NCBI RefSeq assembly: GCF_041435215.1
Contig: NZ_CP108394.1
Location: 868,001-932,000, forward strand
Length of the DNA stretch: 64,000 bases
From: Streptomyces sp. NBC_01314
GTDB lineage: Bacteria; Actinomycetota; Actinomycetes; Streptomycetales; Streptomycetaceae
Direction of reading: 5' to 3'
Positions 17,831 to 26,023 of the stretch are shown piece by piece; position 1 is the first letter of the stretch, and each line of letters begins with the position of its first letter. A program made the position numbers and the translations under genes. The notes under the pieces are model-generated. The model did no database searches. It was not told the origin of the DNA and saw nothing but the letters and a program-made list of their open reading frames with translations.

Positions 17831-18460
17831 TCAGTACGCGGCGGCGCGCACTCGTAGGAAGTCGACGACCTGACCGCCCATCGTGGCCAGTTGGGCCGTG
17901 ACGCGCGGGTCGGTACTGTTCCCGTCGGGCGCGAGCGAAGTCGTCTCGGTGTTGACCGTGACGCCGAGCGGAGTGGGCCAGCCCCGCAGCGCGTGCACGA
18001 CGGCGCGGAGGCCTGAGAGGGCCGAGGCGGCCTGCGGGCCGCGGGCGGTGACCACACAGCCGACCGCGCGGCCGTGCAGGTAGGGGCGGGAGTCCTCGCG
18101 GAGGTCCTCGATGTAGTCGAGGGCGTTCTTGACGAGGCCCGACACGCCGCCGTGGTAGGCAGGAGTGCCGATCACCAGTCCGTCCGCCCGCTTGATCGCG
18201 TCGATCAGTGCCCGTGCCTCCGGTGTCCGCCGCGTTTCCGCCGGGGAGAAGAGCGGCAGTTGCAGATCGGCGGCGCCGAAGAGGAGCGTCCTGGCCCCGG
18301 CCGCCCGGGCGGCCGAGAGTGCCGCCCCGACCGCGAGCTCCGTTGAGGACGAGGGACGGATTGTGCCGCCGATGCCGACGACGAGGGGGGCTGCGCTGTC
18401 GCCGGGGCCTCTGACTCGTTTCCCGGTGAGGGATCCGATGTCTCGTTCCGTCTCCAGCAT
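17831..18460 (-). CDS. NADPH-dependent FMN reductase-like flavoprotein
   Basis: 209 aa from ATG 18460 (ATG 18490 is an alternative). Flavodoxin-fold motifs are plain: VVGIGGTIRPSSSTELAV near the N-terminus (FMN phosphate loop) and VIGTPAYHGGVSGLVKNALDYIEDL about residues 90-115. The family reduces or uses FMN with NAD(P)H. Placed between a SARP gene and the precursor gene, it is probably a cluster tailoring enzyme; in the ammosamide pathway a flavoprotein hydroxylates the indole of the added Trp, and this gene is a candidate for such a step. The N-terminal 30 residues before the fold are extra. Confidence 0.85.
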   Translation of the reverse strand: MLETERDIGSLTGKRVRGPGDSAAPLVVGIGGTIRPSSSTELAVGAALSAARAAGARTLLFGAADLQLPLFSPAETRRTPEARALIDAIKRADGLVIGTPAYHGGVSGLVKNALDYIEDLREDSRPYLHGRAVGCVVTARGPQAASALSGLRAVVHALRGWPTPLGVTVNTETTSLAPDGNSTDPRVTAQLATMGGQVVDFLRVRAAAY

Positions 18461-18514
18461 GGAGCCACCAACCTTCCTGGCCGAGCGCATGCTTGAAACC
18501 TTAATCAGGAGGCG

Positions 18515-19510
18515 TTACGAGGCCGTTATGCGGACGGTGGCCGACTGCAGCCCAGCCCCCTTGGCTGCGGCCACAGCAGCTGGGCGTACGGTCGTGGTGG
18601 GCAGGCGGACCTCATGAGGCGGGGAACACGCCCCCGTGCGCATCATTCGCTCGAAAGCGCGGCGGGTGTCTTCGGTGATACCCACGTCGAGCTCCTCGGA
18701 CAGCCGACGGCAGCACTGGTCGTACCAGGCCCTGGCTTGGCCCAACTGGCCCAGCTCGCCGTGGAGTTGGATCAGTGTTCGGTAGACGTTCTCCTGGTAG
18801 GGATCCACCTGCAGGGTCCGGCGGCACAGGGTGATCGCCTCGGACACGTCCTCCCGGCACAGCGCGTCCTCCAGCAGGTGGCCGAGTGCCGCCAGGACCA
18901 GGGACCGCGCCCACTCCTGCTGCTCTCGGACCCACTCGGCGTTCTGCCCGTGCATGAAGTCCCCGCTGTACAGCTGCTGGGCGCGGTGGAACCGGTCGAG
19001 CGCGGTGGACCTGTCGTTGCAGGCGGCGGCCCGCCGCCCCTCGCCGCAGAGCCTCTCGAACTCCTCGATGTCAAGCCACAGGTCATGGGCTCGCAGGGTG
19101 TATCCGCCGTTCTGGGAGACGATTTCGGCCGCCGGGCATTCGGCGTCCCCGGTGTCCGCGCCTCTGAGAATTTGGTCGACCGCGTGCTTGGCCACCCGTA
19201 TGGAACTCGACTGCGGTGATCTGACCTTCTCGGGCCACAGGGCTTCGTGGAGTTCGTCACGGTCGACCGTACGGCCACGGTTGACGAGGAGATACAGGAA
19301 GAGGTCTCGTGCTTTGCCGGCTCGCCACCGAATGATCCGGCGCCCCTCCACACTCAAGGAGAAAGAGCCGAGGCAGTGCGCAACGATGCGGGCGGAAACA
19401 GCGGATGAAGGCAAGACAGCCCCTATTCTCGCTGGAACGAGACAGGCGTGCCCGCACCCATCCGGGAGGATGCTGCGGAAATGAGTGAGTCCGCTGGTCA
19501 GGCGGCCCAT
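18515..19510 (-). CDS. SARP-family (BTAD) pathway activator
   Basis: 331 aa from ATG 19510; a TTG at 19414 with AGGGG upstream would give about 299 aa and may be the true start. An OmpR-like winged helix (HCLGSFSLSVEGRRIIRWRAGKARDLFLYLL, then DELHEALWPEK) is followed by a bacterial transcriptional activation (BTAD) helical domain (LYSGDFMHGQNAEWVREQQEW, DPYQENVYRTLIQLHGELGQ). There is no NTPase domain, so it is a small SARP. It is the obvious cluster-situated activator; the 22-bp-period repeat before the precursor gene is its likely target. Confidence 0.9.
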   Translation of the reverse strand: MGRLTSGLTHFRSILPDGCGHACLVPARIGAVLPSSAVSARIVAHCLGSFSLSVEGRRIIRWRAGKARDLFLYLLVNRGRTVDRDELHEALWPEKVRSPQSSSIRVAKHAVDQILRGADTGDAECPAAEIVSQNGGYTLRAHDLWLDIEEFERLCGEGRRAAACNDRSTALDRFHRAQQLYSGDFMHGQNAEWVREQQEWARSLVLAALGHLLEDALCREDVSEAITLCRRTLQVDPYQENVYRTLIQLHGELGQLGQARAWYDQCCRRLSEELDVGITEDTRRAFERMMRTGACSPPHEVRLPTTTVRPAAVAAAKGAGLQSATVRITAS

Positions 19511-19577
19511 GGTGCACGTTTCTGTCGCTAGCTCCGGGCGGACGGCCGAGACGCTCCCCGGCCGATGCAGACACAGT

Positions 19578-19598
19578 CTTCATAGAAAAGTTATGAAG
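19578..19598. promoter_or_regulatory. Perfect 7-7-7 inverted repeat upstream of the SARP gene
   Basis: cttcata, a 7-bp spacer (gaaaagt) and tatgaag form a perfect interrupted palindrome in an unusually AT-rich patch 68 bp upstream of the annotated SARP start. It looks like an operator for a dimeric repressor or activator; the nearby IclR protein is one candidate binder. Confidence 0.5.
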
Positions 19599-19746
19599 GC
19601 AACGCATCTTCTCAGTGGCTGGGAATGAAATGAGCCACCTTGCATATGCCATTCGGATTGCGACATCTCCCAGCAGTCAATACACGGCCCTGCGATTAAA
19701 GCCGAGCCCAGCGGGGAAGAAAGGACGCTTACGGCTGGTGAAGTAC

Positions 19747-19773
19747 GTGGCACCTCCTTGGCAGAGGCGCCAC
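19747..19773 (-). terminator. Hairpin after the IclR gene
   Basis: gtggcacctc (19747-19756) and gaggcgccac (19764-19773) pair with one mismatch around a 7-nt loop, just downstream of the IclR stop codon. Confidence 0.45.
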
Positions 19774-19784
19774 GAAGTGAATAC

Positions 19785-20513
19785 TCAGTAACTTTTGTAC
19801 GACAGGGCGTCGGCGGCGCCCATCACCGCGTGTACCGCGCCGGGGACGTGGGCGCGACCCATCTCACCGGCCACACCCAGTGCCGCGAGGGGGCGCCCGT
19901 TCGTACCCCGGATGGCGGCGACGACCTCGGTGACCCCCGGGTTCAGCTTGCCCTCGACCACGATGTGCCCGGTGCGCTCCGCGCGTTCCACGATGTTGTC
20001 CGGCCAGGCACGCTCGACGGGCTCGGCGATGAGGGTGCGCGCCTCCGGGTTCTGGGCCTGGGCCGGCAGGAGCAGTCCCATGCCGCAGCCGCCCAGCGGT
20101 ATCCGGTCGCCGGGACCGGGGAGTGCGGCGATGTGCACCTGGCCGGGCAACACCTCCAGCAGCACTATCTCGTCGGCGTCCCGCATGCCCAGCAGCACGG
20201 CGGCACGGGTACGGACGGACAGCCTGAGCATGTGGGGCAGGGCCGCGTGGCGGAGATTGGCGAGAGGCGCCCCGGACACCGCCTCCCACAGCCGCAGGCC
20301 GATGCAGTACTCGCCCCCGCCCCGGCGCTCCAGCGCGCCCAAGGCCACCAGCTTCGTCATCAGGCGGTAGGTGGTCGCGACCGGCAGCCCCGAGCGCCTG
20401 CACAGTTCGTTCGCCGTGAGCGTCGAGTTGCCTCGGTCGAACGCCATGAGGATGCGCATGGTCCGGGCGGTGATCGAGCGGTCTTCTTCCGAGGACGTGA
20501 ATAAGGAGGACAT
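19785..20513 (-). CDS. IclR-family transcriptional regulator
   Basis: 242 aa. An N-terminal winged helix (ITARTMRILMAFDRGNSTLTANELCRRSGLPVATTYRLMTKLVALG split over residues about 13-60) is followed by the IclR effector-binding domain (LLGMRDADEIVLLEVLPGQ, PGVTEVVAAIRGTNGRPLAALGV). It lies 275 bp upstream of the SARP gene on the same strand and may be a second cluster regulator. It is also near the DHA2 exporter gene. The effector cannot be predicted. Confidence 0.88.
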   Translation of the reverse strand: MSSLFTSSEEDRSITARTMRILMAFDRGNSTLTANELCRRSGLPVATTYRLMTKLVALGALERRGGGEYCIGLRLWEAVSGAPLANLRHAALPHMLRLSVRTRAAVLLGMRDADEIVLLEVLPGQVHIAALPGPGDRIPLGGCGMGLLLPAQAQNPEARTLIAEPVERAWPDNIVERAERTGHIVVEGKLNPGVTEVVAAIRGTNGRPLAALGVAGEMGRAHVPGAVHAVMGAADALSYKSY

Positions 20514-21050
20514 CCCTGCTGGTCCTTTCAGGAATGCGCGTACGGGTGCGGTCGCGACGCGCCGGGACGACGGAGGACGGGGGTGGGGCTACGGATCGCC
20601 GACCGCCGCCGCGTGGGGCATCCTCCGCCCGCGGGCTGAGGCTTGCGCAGGGATCGGAGAGGACAAGGGGATCGTGTCGTACCGAATGCGGTCGGCTGAC
20701 GGTCGATTCCGCCGGTCGGCGTCTCGGTTCCTGAGCCGCACCGCGGGCGGTCGGCGGCGGACTACGGATCAAGGAGGTTCTCTCGAAGTTCGAATCCTCC
20801 ACCAGAAAGCACCGACACGATAATCGTTTCCACGGCTGGAACATGGCACAAGGACACCACAAAAAACCAGGTTCTGGCCCGAGTTCCGGATGCCGGCGGG
20901 GCATCGGCCTCGATACCCCGGGGCGACAGACCGAGCAGGCCAGAGCATCGCGAACCGCGTCAGCACAGCAATCTCGAACTCGGTGGCCCGGCACCCGGGT
21001 TCGGCCTCCGCGGCCGCGACCCCGCCCCGGAGGCCGACACTTCACGCTGG
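20514..21050. other. Intergenic region with a small palindromic hairpin
   Basis: No supportable gene in 537 bp. The only structure I see is at 20773-20800: ggagg ... tcgaa g ttcga ... tcctcc, a nested inverted repeat that could be an operator or hairpin upstream of the IclR gene. Confidence 0.4.
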
Positions 21051-22520
21051 TCACATGACAGCCGGAGCCGGAACGTCGTCGCTCGCCGAGCGGTCCGACC
21101 CGGGGACCGCGAGGAGCGTGATCAGTAACCCGAGCAGGGCGAAGCCCGCGCCCACGGCGAAGGCCAGCCGGAAGCCCTCGGTGGTGGCGCTCGCCACGGC
21201 GGCCTCGTCGGGACGGCGGCCCGCCATCAGCTCCGAGATACGGGAGTTGGCGACCGAGGAGAGCACCGCCAGTCCGAGGGCACCGCCGATCTGCTGGGTG
21301 GTGTTGATGAGCCCCGAGGCCAGTCCCGACTCCTGCGGGGTCACACCGGACACGGCGACGATCGTGACCGGTACGAACGAGAAGCCCAGCCCCAGGGCCG
21401 TGACCACCGACGGCAGCAGTACATCACCGACGAACGTACCGTCCGGTGTGATCCGGGTGAACAGCAGCAGACCCACCGTGGTCAGCGCCAGCCCTCCGAG
21501 AAGGACCGGCTTCGGGCCCGTCCTCGTCACCAGTTGGGAAGCGACACCTGCAGCGATGATGGACGCGGCCGAGAAGGGGAGGTAGGACAGCCCGGCCTCC
21601 AACGCGGAGAAACCCAGGACCACTTGGAGGTAGAGGGAGATGAAGAAGAACATCGAGAGCAGCGCGGCGCCCACGAGCAGGGAGACGCCGTTGGCGCTGG
21701 AGACATTGCGGTTGCCGAAGATCCTCAGCGGCATCACAGGATGGGCGACGAAGCGCAGTTCCACCAGGACGAACGCGCCGAGCAACACGGCGGACAGGAC
21801 GAGCATGCCGATGGTCCTGGTCGAGCCCCATCCCGCCTGTTCCGCGTCGACGAGGGCGTAGACGAGGACGCTGAGGCCGACGGTGACCAGTGCGGCACCG
21901 GCGATGTCCAGGCTCGTCCGTTCATGGGCCCGGCTCTCCCGGACGAACTTCGGCGCGAGGAAGGCGGCGGCCACACCGATCGGTACGTTGACGAACATCA
22001 CCCATTCCCAGCCCGCCCATTCGGTGAGCACACCGCCGAGCAGGACACCGATCGCCCCGCCCGCTCCGGCGAGGGCGCCCCAGATGCCGAGGGCCTTGTT
22101 GCGTTCGGCGCCCTCCGTGAACGTCGTCGTGACGATCGAGAGCGCGGCCGGAGCGATGATCGCGGCACCGAGGCCTTGCCCGACCCGCGCGGCGATGAGC
22201 CAGCCGGCCGTCGGGGCCAAACCGCCCACGAGAGAGGCCACGGAGAAGAGGGCGAGACCGGTGACGAAGACCCGGCGGCGCCCGAACAGGTCGGCGATCC
22301 TGCCGCCGAGCAGCAGAAACCCTCCGAAGGCTAGGGCATAGGCGTTGACGATCCACTGGACGTTGGAATCGCTGAAGTGCAGATCCCGCTGGACCGATGG
22401 CAGGGCGACGTTCACGATCGAGGCGTCCAGGACCACCATCAGCTGCGCGGCGGCCAGGATCGCCAGTGCCTTCCACCGCAAGGGGTCGGGAGATAACGGT
22501 CGTTCGGAGGGCGTGGCCAT
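21051..22520 (-). CDS. DHA2-family (EmrB/QacA-like) 14-TM drug exporter
   Basis: 489 aa from ATG 22520. Typical DHA2 motifs are present: VVLDASIVNVALPSVQRDLHFS in TM1, GGRIADLFGRRRVF (motif A), AALSIVTTTF after GQGLGAAIIAP in TM5, and 13-14 hydrophobic segments to the C-terminus. It uses the proton gradient to export amphipathic small molecules. It is divergent from a TetR gene across a 22-bp palindrome, so it is almost surely repressed by that TetR and induced by its ligand. It could export the product of the adjacent peptide cluster, though it may be an independent resistance pair. Confidence 0.93.
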   Translation of the reverse strand: MATPSERPLSPDPLRWKALAILAAAQLMVVLDASIVNVALPSVQRDLHFSDSNVQWIVNAYALAFGGFLLLGGRIADLFGRRRVFVTGLALFSVASLVGGLAPTAGWLIAARVGQGLGAAIIAPAALSIVTTTFTEGAERNKALGIWGALAGAGGAIGVLLGGVLTEWAGWEWVMFVNVPIGVAAAFLAPKFVRESRAHERTSLDIAGAALVTVGLSVLVYALVDAEQAGWGSTRTIGMLVLSAVLLGAFVLVELRFVAHPVMPLRIFGNRNVSSANGVSLLVGAALLSMFFFISLYLQVVLGFSALEAGLSYLPFSAASIIAAGVASQLVTRTGPKPVLLGGLALTTVGLLLFTRITPDGTFVGDVLLPSVVTALGLGFSFVPVTIVAVSGVTPQESGLASGLINTTQQIGGALGLAVLSSVANSRISELMAGRRPDEAAVASATTEGFRLAFAVGAGFALLGLLITLLAVPGSDRSASDDVPAPAVM

Positions 22521-22559
22521 GGGGGGAGTCCGCTCCTGAGGGTGAGGTAAACTAGAAAA

Positions 22560-22581
22560 CGGAATCGGACGTCCGATTCCG
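22560..22581. promoter_or_regulatory. 22-bp perfect palindrome, TetR operator
   Basis: cggaatcggac followed by its exact reverse complement, in the 62-bp gap between the divergent exporter and TetR genes. The palindrome ends one base before the annotated TetR ATG. Position and symmetry are those of a TetR autoregulatory operator. Confidence 0.85.
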
Positions 22582-22582
22582 C

Positions 22583-23236
22583 ATGGACGATACGGAGGCG
22601 CGGTTCCCCTTGTCAAACACCACCCACACCCCTGCCGCACCCGGCCGGCCCGAAGGCGGAAGGCTTCGCGCGGACGCCGCCCGCAATCGACTCAAGGTGC
22701 TTGAGGCGGCGCGCATCGCCTTCGCCGAAACCGGACACGACGCGCAGATGAGCGACATCGCCCGGCGCGCGGGGGTGGGAGTCGGAACGGTCTACCGGCA
22801 CTTCCCGACCAAGGAGTCCCTGGCGCAGGCGATCGTGGAGCATCGCTTCCAGCAGGTCGTGCTGTTCCTGCGCACCGAGGTGCTACCCGACCCCGATCCT
22901 TGGAACGGCATCGTCCGCTCCTTCGAGTACTGCGCCACGATGCAGGAACTGGACCGCGGCCACATCGAGACCGTCACCGTCATGGTCGGCGGCAACAAGT
23001 TCGACGAGCGGGCGATCGCCGAGCTCAACGAACTCACCGAAACGGTGCTCAGGCGCGCCCAGGCAGAGGGCTCGGTCCGCCCGGACCTCACCGCGGCCGA
23101 CATGTCACCGCTCTACATCGGTCTCGCCCAGGTCGTACTGGCCGGCGTCATCGACTGGAGGCGCTACCTCGACATCCTCCTCGACGGCATCCGTCCACGC
23201 CGGGACGGGTGTTCCGAGACGAGGGGCCAGTCCTGA
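22583..23236 (+). CDS. TetR-family repressor of the adjacent exporter
   Basis: 217 aa from ATG 22583. The helix-turn-helix is clear: RLKVLEAARIAFAETGHDAQ, SDIARRAGVGVGTVYRHFPTKESL (about residues 36-80). The C-terminal domain ends in LDILLDGIRP. The ATG has no ribosome site and touches the operator, so either the mRNA is leaderless or translation starts at TTG 22610, which has GGAGG at 22594-22598. It is divergent from the DHA2 exporter and should repress both genes. Confidence 0.92.
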   Translation: MDDTEARFPLSNTTHTPAAPGRPEGGRLRADAARNRLKVLEAARIAFAETGHDAQMSDIARRAGVGVGTVYRHFPTKESLAQAIVEHRFQQVVLFLRTEVLPDPDPWNGIVRSFEYCATMQELDRGHIETVTVMVGGNKFDERAIAELNELTETVLRRAQAEGSVRPDLTAADMSPLYIGLAQVVLAGVIDWRRYLDILLDGIRPRRDGCSETRGQS

Positions 23237-23322
23237 TCGTCGAAACGGCGGTCGTTGACCGTGCGGTACAGGCTGAGGGTGCCGAGCACGCCGCGCCGGG
23301 CCACCAGCGGATCGGAGATGAG
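23209..23322 (-). pseudogene. GAF-domain fragment (relic)
   Basis: A short minus-strand stretch reads LVARRGVLGTLSLYR followed by RRFDDQDWPLV, the last strand and helix of a GAF domain as found in SpoIIE-type phosphatases and sensor kinases. Nothing upstream or downstream in frame completes the protein. It is overlapped by the end of the TetR gene, so it is a decayed fragment. Confidence 0.4.
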
Positions 23323-23856
23323 TCCTGGCCCAGGTCCCGCCCGGGTGGTTCCGCCGCCCCGGTCGCAGGCCGGATGTCCGGGAGGGCGTGTGTTGCCGCC
23401 CTCGGGGCTGCCGGCGCCGAAGGCGAGATGCCGGCGGGCATTGGCCCGTTCGGACACATCCGTTCCGGCTCCGGAACGCCTCCGGATCGGATCCGCCGCC
23501 CTTGAGCACCAGCAACAACGGTTCCTCGGCCGGCAGTTGCGCCCAGCCCGGCCGAGTTGCCTGCGCGGTCACCCGGCGCCAGGTGGTCACCGGCGGCTCG
23601 CGCCGCAGGACCTCCTCCACTCACGCCTCGGCCAGACCTGCGTGACCCACCGCTGCGGTTCCGGGGCCGGTTCGGTCGCACCGGTGGTGCCGGGGCGGAC
23701 GACCACGTACGCCTCCAGTGCGGGCGCCGGTTGGTGGATCCGTCGGGTCGAGGAACCGGCGGCGGTCGATCGCCCAGGGGCGCCGGCCACCAGCCACGGT
23801 GCGTTCGCTGATCCGCATGCCCCGTTCGCGAGTTCGAGCACGGTCGCGCGGGCGGA

Positions 23857-23899
23857 CCACCTGTTGACCACCTGTTGACCACCTGTTGACCACCTGTTG
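23857..23899. repeat. 11-bp tandem repeat, about four copies
   Basis: Unit ccacctgttga: three perfect copies at 23857-23889 and a fourth missing its final base at 23890-23899. It follows directly on the IS481-like relic and looks like slippage or expansion in non-functional DNA. Confidence 0.85.
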
Positions 23900-23901
23900 T
23901 C

Positions 23902-24126
23902 CCACCGCAGTCGCTCGGTCCGTTCGAAGACGTCGGGCGGGGTCCGGGTCGGTGCGGCCGGGCTGCGGGACGCTTGAGGGGTCTCGCAGCCGGCCTCGCC
24001 GTACTGGTCGTAGCGGTTCTTCCACGTGGACAGGCGGGCGCGGGAGACGCCGGCCTCGGCGGCCACGTGGGCGATCGGACGGCTGCGGCGGCGTTCGATG
24101 CGCCATGAACCTTCGGCGTCCCTCAA
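23902..24126 (-). pseudogene. IS481-like transposase N-terminal relic
   Basis: The minus strand reads RRSRPIAHVAAEAGVSRARLSTWKNRY, then a QASRSPAAPTRTPP segment. This is the helix-turn-helix and linker of IS481-family transposases. No DDE catalytic core follows: the frame runs into the 11-bp repeats and then unrecognisable sequence. I saw no flanking terminal repeats. It is a truncated insertion-sequence remnant. Confidence 0.6.
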
Positions 24127-24165
24127 TGTTTCGAGGGGGCGATGTTCAGGGGGTGTTCGCCTGCC

Positions 24166-25344
24166 TCACCGGAGCACTTCAGCGCTTGGGCCGGCCGCGA
24201 CCACGGTACGGAAGGGGAACGCGATGAGCAGGGTGATCGTGACCAGGAGCCCGCTCGCCCACAGCGGCCCCAGGTTCCCGACCGCGGTGCTCAGGGTGGT
24301 CGCGGCGATGAGCGGGCCGACGGCGGCGCCGACGTTGAGTGCCGCCGTCGCGTAGGACCCGGCCATGGTGGGCGCTTCCGCGGCCTCGTAGAGGACCCGT
24401 GTGATCAGGGTGCTGCCCAGCGCGAACGACAGGGCGCCCTGCACGAACACGAGGGCGAGCAGGGCGACCGGCTCGTCGGCGAGCACCGCAAGGGCCGGCC
24501 AGCCGATGAGCAGCAGCGGACCGCCGACCGCGATGACCAGGCCGGGACGCTGGTCGGACAGCCGGCCGGCGACGGCGACCCCGGTGAAGGAACCGACGCC
24601 GAAAAGCACCAGAACGACAGAGATCCACAGTTCGCTCAGCCCGGCGGTGCCGGTCACGACGGGGGCGAGGAAGGTGAAGCTTCCGAACGTGGCCGCGTTC
24701 ACCAGCGCGCCGAGCAGCATCACCAGAAGCAATGGCGGCCTTGTGAGCCGGGCGAGCTCCGCTCGCAGGACTGGCCCGCCAGTCGCCTCTTCCTTCGCAC
24801 CTCCCGCCGGGATCGCCTTCAGGATGCCGAGAGCCGCGGGCAGGCAGAGAGCGGCGACGGCCCAGAACGTGGCCCGCCAGCCGAACACCGTGCCGAGTAC
24901 CGACCCGCCTGGGACACCGGCGATCGTGGCCACCGTCGTGCCTGACAGCAGAACGGCCAGCGCACGTCCCTTCCTGTCGGATGAGACCAGCGTGGCGGCA
25001 ACCGTCAGAGCGACGGCGAGGAACCCCGCGTTCGCGAGCGCGGCGACGACCCGGGTGGCGAACAGGACCGGGAAGCTGGTGGTGATGGCGCCCACCGTAT
25101 GAGCCGCCGCGAAGGTGAGAATGAACCAGAGAAGGCTGGAGCGCCTGGGCCAGTTGCGGGCAAGCGCGGCCACAAGGGGAGCACCGACGACCATGCCGAC
25201 CGCGAAGGCCGAGGTGAGCGTGCCTGCTGTCCCGACTGTCACATCGAGATCTGAGGCGATGTCCGGCAGCAGGCCGGCGAGCATGAACTCCGAGGTGCTC
25301 ATGGCGAAGACCGCCATGGCAAGCAGATACAGCGGGAGAGGCAT
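24166..25344 (-). CDS. cmlR: Chloramphenicol-type MFS exporter (CmlR-like)
   Basis: 392 aa from ATG 25344, with GGAG upstream. The sequence is very close, from memory, to the Streptomyces CmlR/Cml chloramphenicol exporters throughout (MPLPLYLLAMAVFAMSTSEFMLAGL..., VLLSGTTVATIAGVPGGS, ALSFALGSTLITRVLYEA, GPLWASGLL), and the length is the same. Twelve membrane segments are expected. A second in-frame ATG at 25383 gives a 13-residue extension, or it could start a short leader in the same frame. No chloramphenicol biosynthesis gene is nearby, so it is a stand-alone resistance gene. Confidence 0.92.
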   Translation of the reverse strand: MPLPLYLLAMAVFAMSTSEFMLAGLLPDIASDLDVTVGTAGTLTSAFAVGMVVGAPLVAALARNWPRRSSLLWFILTFAAAHTVGAITTSFPVLFATRVVAALANAGFLAVALTVAATLVSSDRKGRALAVLLSGTTVATIAGVPGGSVLGTVFGWRATFWAVAALCLPAALGILKAIPAGGAKEEATGGPVLRAELARLTRPPLLLVMLLGALVNAATFGSFTFLAPVVTGTAGLSELWISVVLVLFGVGSFTGVAVAGRLSDQRPGLVIAVGGPLLLIGWPALAVLADEPVALLALVFVQGALSFALGSTLITRVLYEAAEAPTMAGSYATAALNVGAAVGPLIAATTLSTAVGNLGPLWASGLLVTITLLIAFPFRTVVAAGPSAEVLR

Positions 25345-25383
25345 CGAGTGGCTCCGAGGTGAGGAGAAGCACGAGAGGGTCAT

Positions 25384-26023
25384 CTCGTCACCGCGGCCAG
25401 CCCCAGGCGCATACTCGCCCGACCGCGGAATGCGGCGCGACGACAGGGCTACGAGCTCAGTGGCTCAGGGGGCTGACGGCGTGACCGAAAGCCCCCACCT
25501 CGTCCGACTCAGGACTCGACATGGCCCGCACGGTACCCGACTGATCCCGTCGAGGCACCTTGGTTTCTACCGGCACTGGCCTGTGTCACCAACGGCATGT
25601 CCCGCAACGACCAACGCTCGGCGGGCTTTCCTCGCCGTACAACCAGTCCTCCCAGATCCCGTCGCAGGTCGCTCTCCGGCGCCGTTTCCTCCACGTACGT
25701 CGTGAACGCGGCGGCGCCCGCGTCGCCGTGGCGGAAGGCGGGAATGCCGCGGCCGCCCGCGCGCATCCGTTCGGCAAAGCGCGGCCTCGTCCATCGCGAG
25801 CGCCGCCAAACCGACCAGCGAGGCGCCGTCGTGGTCATCACATCTGGTGGCCGGTGCGGCCAGGTGCTCGGCGGGGCCCTGACTCGGCGGCTGTGCGACT
25901 GAGCGGCGCCCACGTGGCCGTAACCGACCCTGACCCGGCTGTACCGGCCCTGGGGTCGCCGGAGTCTGCGCCGGGCTCCGGCCCGGACGTTCGACGCCGA
26001 TGCCGGCTCGGGACCGGAGCGGG
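25384..26023. other. Intergenic region without a recognisable gene
   Basis: About 640 bp between the exporter start and the Rieske gene stop. Open frames exist on both strands but none resembles a known protein or has a good start site. It probably contains the exporter promoter near 25384-25450; no strong repeat or hairpin was seen. Confidence 0.5.

Noticed and set aside
20771..20805. tRNA-like T-arm (gttcgaatcctccacca)
   Set aside because: No D-arm, anticodon arm or acceptor partner can be found upstream; the match is explained by a local palindrome.
23587..24126. Intact IS481 element
   Set aside because: Only the N-terminal helix-turn-helix is recognisable; there is no DDE core and no terminal repeats.
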